Position numbers and translations under genes: made by a program
DNA from: Pseudomonadota bacterium
GTDB lineage: Bacteria > Pseudomonadota > Alphaproteobacteria > Rhizobiales > Devosiaceae
NCBI GenBank assembly: GCA_023427545.1
Contig: JAEZBF010000316.1
Location: 1-5,646, forward strand
Reading direction: 5' to 3'
DNA: 5,646 nt
Part shown: piece after piece, positions 1 to 5,639 of the stretch
Layout of the letters: each line of letters opens with the position of its first letter
Numbering within the stretch: position 1 is the stretch's first letter
The notes under the pieces: generated by a model
What the model was told of the DNA's origin: nothing
The model's input: only the letters and a program-made list of their open reading frames with translations
Database searches by the model: none

Positions 1-2
1 TC

Positions 3-386
3 ATCATTCAATCCAGCCAGGCGATCCCCGCGCGTCCGAACGGCCGCCGTCCGGCCGAAATGACGATCGCCTGCACCGAAGGCGTCCTCGGCGTCAGCTT
101 CACCTTCGCCGGCCAGCTGCTGTCGGAGACCAGCGACGATGCGGCGATCAGCTTCCAGGTCCAGCAGACGGGCAGCCAGGTCCGCAGCCTCCCGGTTGGT
201 CCAGGCAACACCAGCATCGCGTTCCCCAGCGCGCGAGATTCCGACGCTTTCCTCGAGACGCTCGAGGGCGGCAACAACCTTGTCGTCCGCATCACGCCGG
301 TGCGGCAACGCTCGATCCAAGTGCAGTTCAACCTGCGCGGGCGCGAGGACGAGATTACCTTGATGCGGGAACGCTGCGGGCGCTGA
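3..386 (+). CDS. C-terminal part of a small TagO/VasI-like or related hypothetical protein (5' end outside window)
   Basis: The reading frame is open from the window edge (first full codon at 3) to TGA at 384-386, giving 127 residues of a protein whose start lies upstream. An internal ATG at 60 sits inside the conserved-looking segment RPAEMTIACTEG, so it is probably not the true start. Visible features are a beta-rich domain beginning around that segment, a cysteine in 'IACTEG', and a second cysteine three residues from the C-terminus in 'LMRERCGR'. The tail 'LVVRITPVRQRSIQVQFNL' followed by an acidic-basic helix and the terminal cysteine resembles the pattern of type VI secretion-associated TagO/VasI proteins and similar short alphaproteobacterial envelope proteins. 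The two cysteines could form a disulfide, suggesting a periplasmic location, but the signal peptide, if any, is not in the window. Nothing nearby points to type VI secretion, so the family link is tentative. It converges on the carboxypeptidase gene with an 11-bp gap. Confidence 0.6.
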   Translation: MIQSSQAIPARPNGRRPAEMTIACTEGVLGVSFTFAGQLLSETSDDAAISFQVQQTGSQVRSLPVGPGNTSIAFPSARDSDAFLETLEGGNNLVVRITPVRQRSIQVQFNLRGREDEITLMRERCGR

Positions 387-397
387 CGTCGATGAAG

Positions 398-1912
398 CTA
401 CGGCTCGCCGAGGTAGCGGCGCTTGAGGTGTTCCTCGAAGTATTCTGGGTTGAGCTTCTCGCCGGTCGCGCGTTTCAGAAGTTCCGGCGTCGAGTAGCGT
501 GACGCCTGCGACCAGATCTTCTCGCGCCGCCAGTCGTTGATCGCAACGAACCGGCCGTTGCGCATGTCCTCGCGGGCATCCGGATGGTCACGCTCGAGCG
601 CGCTCCAGAGCTGCGCGGCTGTCATCGCGCCAAGCGTATAGCTCGGGAAGTACCCGAAGGCGCCGCTCGGCCAGTGGACGTCCTGCATCGGCCCGTCCTT
701 GTAATTGTCGCGGGTCGGCAGGCCGAGATACTCGCTCATCCGGCCGTGCCATTCCTCAGGCACGTCGCGCGGCGCGATGGTTCCCTCGATCAGGCCTTTT
801 TCGATCTCATATCGCAGGATCACGTGGAGCGGGTAGGTCGCCTCGTCGGCATCCACCCGGATCAAGCCGGTTTTGACCTCGTGGACATGTGCCAGCAGGT
901 CATCGAGCTCCCAGCCGGCGATGGCCTCGGGCCCGAGGTGCTCGGCGATGAGCGGCATTGCCCATTCCCAGAACTCGGGTGAGCGGCCAACCTGCTTTTC
1001 GAGGAACAGGCTCTGGCTCTCGTGGATGGCCATGCCCCGTGCCTTGCCCACTGCGAAGTGCGACCATTCCTTGGGCAGGTTCTGCTCGTAGAGCCCATGC
1101 CCGGTCTCGTGGATGATGCCCATCAGCGACGACAGGAAGTCGCTCGTCGTGTAGCGCGTGGTCATCCGCACGTCGGTCGGCACGCCGCCGCAGAACGGGT
1201 GATGCGAGACGTCGAGCCGGCCATGCTCGAAGTCGAAGCCCAGCGCCTCCATGATGGCGAGCCCCAGCGTCTTCTGCTTCTCGATGGCAAAAGGCGCGTT
1301 CAGCGGCTTCAGCGGCCGGCGTGCGCGCTTTTCCTCCTGGTGCGCGACGGCTTGCGGGACGAAGTCCTTGAGGAAGGCCTTGAGTGCCGCGAAAACCGGG
1401 TTGATGTCCGCCGAGCGGTTGCCCGGATCGTACTGCTCCATCATCGCGTCGTACGGCTCGAGCCCGAGCGCCTTGGCGCGCAGCTCGGCCTCTTCACGGG
1501 CGATCGCCACCACACCCTCGAACGCGGGCAGGAAACCGGCCCAGTCGTCTTTGGCCCGCAGCTCGCGCCACAGCTGCTCGGACCGCCTCCGCGCGTTCAC
1601 CTGCCGGCGCACGAAGTCCGCCGAGAGGCAGGTCATGTTCGTGTAGACCCGCTGCTGCTCCCGGATCGCCGCCTGCTGCATGTCATCGAGCGGCTCCCCG
1701 CCGGCCGCCGCCAGCCAATCGCCGACCTCGGGGGCGGTCGCAATCTCGTGGTACATGCCCGCAAGCACTGACATTGCCTCGGCGCGCTTCTCGCCGCCGC
1801 CCGTCGGCATCATCACCGCCTCGTCGACGCTGAGCATCGACATGGCGTGCTCGAGCGCCTCGAGGCGCTTGCCCAGATCTTCTAGTCGGGAGAAGGCGGA
1901 GTTTGCAGTCAT
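398..1912 (-). CDS. M32-family (Taq-type) zinc metallocarboxypeptidase
   Basis: This 504-residue protein has the usual length of M32 carboxypeptidases, which remove C-terminal residues from peptides one at a time and are normally cytoplasmic. I see no signal peptide. The zinc site is complete: HETGH at residues 268-272 gives ligands H268 and H272 and catalytic E269, and HESQS at 297-301 supplies the third ligand E298. Other family blocks are present: DPG at 162-164, HHPFCGG at 237-243, TRY at 252-254, the stretch IRVDADEATYPLH at 351-363 and the substrate-pocket block QDVHWPSGAFGYFPSY at 410-425. The N-terminal helix keeps the 'MMP..GG..KRAEAMSVL' pattern, although the common tryptophan of the preceding LxWD motif is replaced (MLSVDE, 26-31). 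The start is supported by GGAG six bases upstream of the ATG. It follows the flagellar operon on the same strand but is separated by 207 bp and a stem-loop, so it is probably transcribed on its own. Gene names vary among annotators (carboxypeptidase Taq, ypwA in Bacillus), so none is assigned. Confidence 0.95.
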   Translation of the reverse strand: MTANSAFSRLEDLGKRLEALEHAMSMLSVDEAVMMPTGGGEKRAEAMSVLAGMYHEIATAPEVGDWLAAAGGEPLDDMQQAAIREQQRVYTNMTCLSADFVRRQVNARRRSEQLWRELRAKDDWAGFLPAFEGVVAIAREEAELRAKALGLEPYDAMMEQYDPGNRSADINPVFAALKAFLKDFVPQAVAHQEEKRARRPLKPLNAPFAIEKQKTLGLAIMEALGFDFEHGRLDVSHHPFCGGVPTDVRMTTRYTTSDFLSSLMGIIHETGHGLYEQNLPKEWSHFAVGKARGMAIHESQSLFLEKQVGRSPEFWEWAMPLIAEHLGPEAIAGWELDDLLAHVHEVKTGLIRVDADEATYPLHVILRYEIEKGLIEGTIAPRDVPEEWHGRMSEYLGLPTRDNYKDGPMQDVHWPSGAFGYFPSYTLGAMTAAQLWSALERDHPDAREDMRNGRFVAINDWRREKIWSQASRYSTPELLKRATGEKLNPEYFEEHLKRRYLGEP

Positions 1913-2021
1913 CTGAGGCTCCGGTGGTAGCTCGCCTACCGCTTAGCTAATCGCAACCGGCGGCGAAACCCCGCGTAGGAGCTGGCATCGTCCTGATGCG
2001 GTTGCGCTCTGCGAAATACGG

Positions 2022-2049
2022 AGGGCGCAGCCCGGGGAGGCTGCGCCCT
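2022..2049 (-). terminator. Stem-loop, probable terminator of the flgFGAH transcript
   Basis: A perfect 11-bp GC-rich inverted repeat (arms AGGGCGCAGCC at 2022-2032 and GGCTGCGCCCT at 2039-2049) encloses a 6-nt loop. It lies about 70 bp past the flgH stop and before the carboxypeptidase gene, in the right place to end the flagellar mRNA. On the minus strand it is followed by CCGTATTTCGC, which is only a weak U-rich tail, so termination may be inefficient or may work differently. The rest of the 1913-2119 intergenic stretch holds no credible gene. It has a weaker 6-bp stem with a 14-nt loop (2084-2109) next to the flgH stop, and I could not identify a convincing promoter for the carboxypeptidase gene. 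Confidence 0.6.
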
Positions 2050-2119
2050 TGTGGCGGTTCTATCCTGGAACTCGCCGTGCCGTCGGCGCCGTAGTGGGGG
2101 AATGCGCCGGCGGAAGCTT

Positions 2120-2848
2120 TTAGAACGGCAGGATCGCGTCCATAATCTGCTGGCCGTAGCGCGGCTGCTGGACATCCGTGATCTGCCCGCGTCCGCCGTA
2201 AGCGATACGCGCCTCCGCAATCTTGGCCGACGGGATGGTGTTGTCGGAGCCAACGTCCTCCGGCCGCACGATGCCGGCAACGATCAGGTCGCGCACCTCG
2301 AAGTTGACGCGGACTTCCTGGTGCCCCTCGATGACGAGATTGCCGTTGGGCAGCACCTGCGTGACCACCGCCGCCACCGAGGTCGTCAGGTTCTCGGACC
2401 GGTTCACCGACCCAGAGCCCGAGTTGTTGATGCCCGAACTGGTCTCGATGGAAGGATCGATGGTCGGCGCCGCCGCGGCAAAGATCGAGCCGAGTGCACC
2501 GCCGACGCCCGCCTCATTGGTGGAGGTGCGCTTGGCCGCGGTCTGGTTCGAGATCTGCGCCTGGTCGTCGATCGTCACCGTAACGGTCAGGATGTCGCCG
2601 ATCCGGTGCGCGCGCTGGTCCTTGAAGAAGCCGCGTGCCTGGTTCGAGAACAGTGAGTTCGGCTGATACGAGGCCTGCTCGATCGTCGGCATCGGCATGT
2701 TCACCGGCCGGTACCCGGGCTGGGCGGTCGGATCCTTGATCGCCGACAGCTTAGGCGCCTCACCGACCGTGCTGAGCTTATCGAAGGTTGCGCAGCCGCC
2801 AAGCGAAGCCACCAGTGCAAGAATGGAGAGGATACGGAGGAGGTTCAT
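2120..2848 (-). CDS. flgH: Flagellar L-ring lipoprotein FlgH
   Basis: FlgH forms the L ring, the outer-membrane bushing around the flagellar rod. The 242-residue product is the usual family length. It starts with a lipoprotein signal: a charged start, a hydrophobic core (residues 6-16) and LGGC at 16-19, so C19 is the probable lipidated residue. Family blocks follow in order: SLF at 65-67, FFKDQRAHRIGDILTVTVTI at 74-93, LTTSVAAVVTQVLPNGNLVI at 154-173 with EGHQEV just after, RDLIVAGIVRPEDV at 186-199, the segment NTIPSAKIAEARIAYGGRG at 203-221, and the closing F at 242. It is the last gene of the flagellar operon, 14 bp downstream of flgA. The start is fixed by the lipobox. The ribosome site is weak (AGAGAAA inside or next to the flgA stop region), which fits translation coupled to flgA. 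The P-ring gene flgI, often found next to flgH in other bacteria, is absent from the window and must lie elsewhere. Confidence 0.97.
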   Translation of the reverse strand: MNLLRILSILALVASLGGCATFDKLSTVGEAPKLSAIKDPTAQPGYRPVNMPMPTIEQASYQPNSLFSNQARGFFKDQRAHRIGDILTVTVTIDDQAQISNQTAAKRTSTNEAGVGGALGSIFAAAAPTIDPSIETSSGINNSGSGSVNRSENLTTSVAAVVTQVLPNGNLVIEGHQEVRVNFEVRDLIVAGIVRPEDVGSDNTIPSAKIAEARIAYGGRGQITDVQQPRYGQQIMDAILPF

Positions 2849-2862
2849 GTTCGATTTCTCTG

Positions 2863-3813
2863 CTAGAGGCCGGCGACGTTGACGTCTTTAGGGGTGGTCA
2901 CGATCTCGACCGCACCCGTCGACACGGCGACGGCGGTGAGCACTTTACGGCTGACGAGGTTGAGCACCTGAACCATGTCACCCTTCGCCGCGCCGCTCAG
3001 CGCCTGACCCTTGGCGCTCAGCGTGAGGGCGCCGCTGCGGAAGAAGATCGTGACCGGCTCGTTTCGGTTGACCACCTGCGGCTCGGTGACGTCCGAAGAC
3101 TTCAGCACGGTGCCCGCCCGGCTCTGGCGGACCAGCGCCTTGCCGATGATCTGGTCGGGTTCGGCGTAGCCGGCGGATTCCGCGTAGCGCAGCGGCACCA
3201 GCTTCATCTGGACGTCGGCCTCGGTGAGGACCGCTCCGGCGCGAAGGGTGGTGACCAGGTGCGGCGCCTCGACCATCAGCTCGATACGACCGCTGAGGTC
3301 GAGCGGCGCGTCGCGTCCCGCGAGCAGGAAGCGGGCGACGAAGACGCCGCTGCCCGGCATGTAGCGCAGACCCGCCAGTGCGACAGGCTGCTCCACCGCC
3401 TCGGCGTTGAAGTTCAGCGGGTGCTGGTCGAAAGTCGTCTGCGCGCTGATGATCGGTGTGACGATGCCCCGGGCCTTGAGGTCGCCAACGATCAGCGCCG
3501 TCAGCGCCGCCTCATCGATAAGCGCGGCGGCCCGGGCCACCCGTACCCGCAGCACGCCATCCGAGCTGAACTGCGTCAGCCCGATAAGCGCGGCCGCCTG
3601 GCGCACTGCCTCGACCGAAACGATGCCACTGGTGCCGGGCTCGGGGGCGCGGAACAGCGGCTGTTCGGCAAGACTGCCGGCATCGTCGAACATGTCGGCG
3701 ACGGTGACCACGGGAGCGCGGACGGTCACTTCCGCCCGTAGGACTGGAGCGGCTTCGGCGACCGTGATTGGCAGGGCGGCAAGGATGAGGGCAGAGAAAA
3801 GCTTGCGGATCAT
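2863..3813 (-). CDS. flgA: Flagellar P-ring assembly chaperone FlgA
   Basis: FlgA is a periplasmic chaperone needed for FlgI to assemble into the P ring. The 316-residue product has a Sec signal peptide (MIRKLF, then a hydrophobic stretch to about residue 18, with likely cleavage after AEA or AEAA at 19-22). The C-terminal half carries the hallmarks of the family: an SAF-type domain (about 185-246; 'TTLRAGAVLTEADV', 'IIGKALVRQSRAGTVLKSSDV') followed by the beta-rich FlgA tail (about 250-305; 'RNEPVTIFFRSGALTLSAKGQAL', 'GDMVQVLN', split here by lengths). The region from about 23 to 180 is less recognisable; enterobacterial FlgA is much shorter (about 219 residues), so this is the longer form with an extended N-terminal half. 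A strong AAGGAG lies seven bases before the ATG, in the 15-bp gap after flgG. Its position between flgG and flgH, rather than divergent from flgB as in enterics, matches the alphaproteobacterial arrangement. Confidence 0.93.
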   Translation of the reverse strand: MIRKLFSALILAALPITVAEAAPVLRAEVTVRAPVVTVADMFDDAGSLAEQPLFRAPEPGTSGIVSVEAVRQAAALIGLTQFSSDGVLRVRVARAAALIDEAALTALIVGDLKARGIVTPIISAQTTFDQHPLNFNAEAVEQPVALAGLRYMPGSGVFVARFLLAGRDAPLDLSGRIELMVEAPHLVTTLRAGAVLTEADVQMKLVPLRYAESAGYAEPDQIIGKALVRQSRAGTVLKSSDVTEPQVVNRNEPVTIFFRSGALTLSAKGQALSGAAKGDMVQVLNLVSRKVLTAVAVSTGAVEIVTTPKDVNVAGL

Positions 3814-3828
3814 TCTTCAGCTCCTTTC

Positions 3829-4614
3829 TCAGCGCATCTGCGCGGTGGCCTGCAGCATCTCGTCGGCGCCCGACACGACGCGGGCGTTCATCTCGTAGGC
3901 GCGCTGCGCGGCGATGAGGTCGGCGATTTCCGTAACGGCGTTGACGTTGGCGCTCTCGAGGTAGCCCTGCATGACGTTGCCCGTGCCGTCGCTGTTGGGC
4001 AGGCCGAGCTGGGCCGGACCGCTGGATGCGGTTTCGACGAACAGGTTGTCGCCGGCGGCCTCGAGGCCTGCCTTGTTGACGAAGCGTGCAAGCTGGAGCT
4101 GCCCAAGCTGGGTTGGGGCAGGGTCGGTGCCCAGATACGCCTGCACCATGCCGTCGGCGGAGATCGAGACCTGCGTCGCTCCGTCGGGGATCGTGATGCC
4201 GGGTTGGATCTGATAGCCGTTCACGTTGACGAGCTGGCCATCGGCATCACGCTCGAACGAGCCGTCACGGGTGTAAGCCGTGCGCCCGTCCGGCATCTGC
4301 ACGACGAAGAACCCTTCGCCACGGACTGCGAGGTCGAGGTCTTTCTCCGTCGGCGTGACGCTGCCCTGGCTCATCACCCGGGGCGTCGCCGCGGTCCGCA
4401 CGCCCGAGCCGATCTCGATGCCGACAGGCACCACCGTCCCCTGGTCCGAGGTCTGCGATCCGGCCTTGCGGTACGATTGGTAGAGCAGGTCCTGGAACTC
4501 GGCGCGCTGCCGCTTGAAGCCGGTGGTGCGCATGTTGGCGATGTTGTTGGAGATGATTTCGACGTTCCGCTCCTGGGCGCCCATGCCGGTCGAAGCGATG
4601 TAGAGGGCTTTCAT
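3829..4614 (-). CDS. flgG: Flagellar distal rod protein FlgG
   Basis: FlgG polymerises into the distal rod, the drive shaft that passes through the P and L rings; it is exported by the flagellar type III apparatus and has no cleaved signal. The 261-residue product matches the family length (about 260). The N-terminal rod domain is plain (MKALYIASTGMGAQERNVEI at 1-20, then SNNIAN and TTGFKRQRAEFQDLLYQ to 46). The FlgG-specific stretch is present at about 45-73 (YQSYRKAGSQTSDQG, then PVGIEIGSGVR), the insertion that distinguishes straight rod from flexible hook. Mid-domain blocks include LAVRGEGFFVVQMPDGR (95-111) and YTRDGSF (114-120). The C-terminal helix (VNAVTEIADLIAAQRAYEMN at 224-243, with ADEMLQ at 250-255) completes the coiled-coil pair. 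One small oddity is Arg at 29, where most rod and hook proteins have Asn (usual N.NTTGFK). GGAG stands ten bases upstream of the ATG, in the 14-bp gap after flgF. Confidence 0.97.
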   Translation of the reverse strand: MKALYIASTGMGAQERNVEIISNNIANMRTTGFKRQRAEFQDLLYQSYRKAGSQTSDQGTVVPVGIEIGSGVRTAATPRVMSQGSVTPTEKDLDLAVRGEGFFVVQMPDGRTAYTRDGSFERDADGQLVNVNGYQIQPGITIPDGATQVSISADGMVQAYLGTDPAPTQLGQLQLARFVNKAGLEAAGDNLFVETASSGPAQLGLPNSDGTGNVMQGYLESANVNAVTEIADLIAAQRAYEMNARVVSGADEMLQATAQMR

Positions 4615-4628
4615 CTGGTTTCTCCGGC

Positions 4629-5366
4629 TTAGGCGCTGAGGTTACCGAGCCGCTCGATGGCCGAGCGCCGGGTGTCGTCCTGCTGCTGCATGAGGTTCGC
4701 GAGCGTCTCGTAGGCGCGGGAGACGCGGATCATCTCCGTCATCCCGGCGACGCCCGATACGTTGGAGCGCTCGATTGCGCCCTGAACCACGCGGGTGTCG
4801 GTTGCAGTCACCGGCGTGCCGCCGGCGAACAGGTTGTTGCCCGCTCTCGTCAGCTCCTGGGGGTTGTCGAACTCGACGATCTTCAGCTTCCCCTTCGACC
4901 CGGTGGAGGTCAGGATGTTTCCGTTCGCAGTGATGCTGACGTCGGTCTGGCCGGGTTCGAAGTGCACGGGGCCAAGCTCGCTCAGCACCGGGTTGCCGTT
5001 GACGTCGACGAGCGTGCCCGTGGAGTCGATCTGCAGCGATCCGGCTCGCGTGTAGCGCTCGCCTTCCGGCGTCTGAACCGTCAGGAAGCCGTCGCCCTCC
5101 AGTGCCACGTCGAGCGGGTTGCCGGTATCGGTGATCGAACCGGCGGCGAGGTCGTGCATCGTTGCCCAGCCCTCGGTGAATGCCAGCGGCTGGTCGGCGA
5201 AGGCGAAGCTGGTATCCCGAGCACCCGGCATCTGCGCCGTGGTGAAGAGGATGTCCTCGGCCTTGAAGCCAGTGGTGTTGATGTTGGCCAGATTGTTGGC
5301 GACGACATCCATCTGCCGTTGCAGCGCCATCTGCCGCGAAAGGCTGACGATCTGCGCGTTATCCAT
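4629..5366 (-). CDS. flgF: Flagellar proximal rod protein FlgF
   Basis: FlgF is a proximal rod subunit lying below FlgG, exported by the flagellar type III apparatus. From the chosen ATG the protein is 245 residues and begins MDNAQIVSLSRQMALQRQMD, the expected rod N-terminus, followed by VVANNLANINTTGFKAE at 21-37. Later blocks are PLDVALEGDGFLTVQTPEG (84-102), YTRAGSLQID (105-114), VNGNPV (122-127), and the C-terminal helix QGAIERSNVSGV with EMIRVSRAYE (195-220). The frame stays open upstream to an ATG at 5457-5459, but the 31 extra residues (rich in Arg and Gly) are unlike any rod protein, and that ATG lies upstream of the predicted sigma-54 promoter, so it would not be on the mRNA. GGGGAA nine bases before the chosen ATG is a reasonable ribosome site. 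It lacks the FlgG-specific insertion, which distinguishes it from its neighbour. It is the first gene of the operon. Confidence 0.95.
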   Translation of the reverse strand: MDNAQIVSLSRQMALQRQMDVVANNLANINTTGFKAEDILFTTAQMPGARDTSFAFADQPLAFTEGWATMHDLAAGSITDTGNPLDVALEGDGFLTVQTPEGERYTRAGSLQIDSTGTLVDVNGNPVLSELGPVHFEPGQTDVSITANGNILTSTGSKGKLKIVEFDNPQELTRAGNNLFAGGTPVTATDTRVVQGAIERSNVSGVAGMTEMIRVSRAYETLANLMQQQDDTRRSAIERLGNLSA

Positions 5367-5436
5367 GGCGCAAGGTTCCCCGGTTTTACGTCCGGACCGT
5401 CCAACCTCCCCAGGCCGTCTGGTCCGCCACTCACCT

Positions 5437-5452
5437 TGCGAGAACCGTGCCA
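5437..5452 (-). promoter_or_regulatory. Sigma-54 (RpoN) promoter for the flgF operon
   Basis: Read on the minus strand, the sequence is TGGCAC-GGTTC-TCGCA. It matches the sigma-54 consensus TGGCAC-N5-TTGCA at all but one base and keeps the essential GG (5451-5450) and GC (5439-5438) separated by exactly 10 bases. The expected start of transcription is near 5426, giving a leader of about 60 nt before the flgF ATG at 5366. Sigma-54 control of middle and late rod, ring and hook genes is established in Caulobacter. Confidence 0.8.
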
Positions 5453-5456
5453 AATG

Positions 5457-5485
5457 CACTTAGCGAGTGATCACAGTCACTTAGC
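5457..5485. repeat. Direct repeat of CACTTAGC, 21-bp period, at the upstream edge of the flgF promoter
   Basis: CACTTAGC occurs at 5457-5464 and again at 5478-5485, exactly 21 bp (two helical turns) apart. Between and overlapping them is an imperfect dyad, AGTGA-N6-TCACT at 5466-5481, which includes the palindrome GTGATCAC (5467-5474). The block begins five bases upstream of the -24 element. It may be a binding site for an unidentified regulator, but short repeats of this size can also arise by chance. Confidence 0.4.
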
Positions 5486-5536
5486 TGACAAGCTCGTCAG
5501 GTAGTGGTAGGCGCCTGAGGCCATTCGGCAGTCGCG

Positions 5537-5557
5537 GCCCGGCAAATCCTGCCGGGC
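5537..5557. promoter_or_regulatory. FlbD-type ftr palindrome, likely enhancer for the sigma-54 flgF promoter
   Basis: Two perfect 8-bp arms, GCCCGGCA (5537-5544) and TGCCGGGC (5550-5557), flank a 5-bp AT-leaning centre (AATCC). This closely resembles, from memory, the Caulobacter ftr elements bound by the response regulator FlbD (CCCGGCAA..-type half sites). Its centre lies about 120 bp upstream of the predicted sigma-54 start, the normal distance for an activator that contacts RpoN polymerase by looping. It is also 12 bp from the CtrA-like box, so the same bound protein could repress the divergent promoter. It could alternatively be a stem-loop, but no gene ends here, which argues for a protein-binding site. 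Confidence 0.7.
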
Positions 5558-5568
5558 AGAGGCGCTTT

Positions 5569-5587
5569 GTAACCAATCGTTAACCAT
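5569..5587 (+). promoter_or_regulatory. CtrA-like binding box for a divergent gene
   Basis: The sequence GTAA-N7-TTAAC (5569-5584) differs by one base from the CtrA consensus TTAA-N7-TTAAC and has the exact 7-bp spacing. The right half continues as TTAACCAT (5580-5587), a frequent alphaproteobacterial CtrA half-site. In Caulobacter such boxes overlap the -35 region of early flagellar promoters. A box here would place a start of transcription around 5610, about 30 nt ahead of the ATG at 5640. A poor -10-like GCTGGACC follows at 5598-5605. Confidence 0.55.
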
Positions 5588-5639
5588 GGCCCGATTAGCT
5601 GGACCGGCCGCCGGAGTCTCGCGGCGCGGGGGCTAAGAC

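Noticed and set aside
1022..1771. Long plus-strand open frame (249 codons) antisense to the carboxypeptidase gene
   Set aside because: It is a high-GC shadow of a gene with intact catalytic motifs; composition is Arg/His/Leu-rich without any domain pattern.
1926..1949. Small dyads (GGTAG-N5-CTACC and TAGCT/AGCTA) upstream of the carboxypeptidase start
   Set aside because: Stems of only five bases, common by chance at this GC content; no link to a known regulator.
2084..2109. 6-bp inverted repeat (CGGCGC/GCGCCG) with 14-nt loop near the flgH stop
   Set aside because: Short stem and long loop make it a weaker terminator candidate than the 11-bp hairpin at 2022-2049.
1936..2280. Minus-strand open frame of 114 codons spanning the flgH 3' end and the intergenic region
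   Set aside because: It overlaps flgH in another frame, is Arg/Pro/Ser-rich in the manner of out-of-frame GC-rich DNA, runs through the stem-loop, and shows no recognisable motif.
2788..3741. Long plus-strand open frame (317 codons) antisense to flgA
   Set aside because: It mirrors the flgA coding frame and is rich in Arg, Asp and His; flgA on the other strand has a signal peptide, a ribosome site and family motifs.
4204..4632. Plus-strand open frames antisense to flgG (and similar ones antisense to flgF at 4962-5504)
   Set aside because: They are complementary-strand shadows of well-supported rod genes.
5485..5500. CTGAC-N6-GTCAG inverted repeat between promoter and ftr-type site
   Set aside because: Five-base arms are too short to separate from chance, and it matches no regulator site I know.
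5586..5636. Short plus-strand ORF (ATG at 5586, 16 codons, stop TAA)
   Set aside because: Its ATG overlaps the CtrA-like TTAACCAT half-site and has no ribosome site; it would precede the predicted start of transcription.
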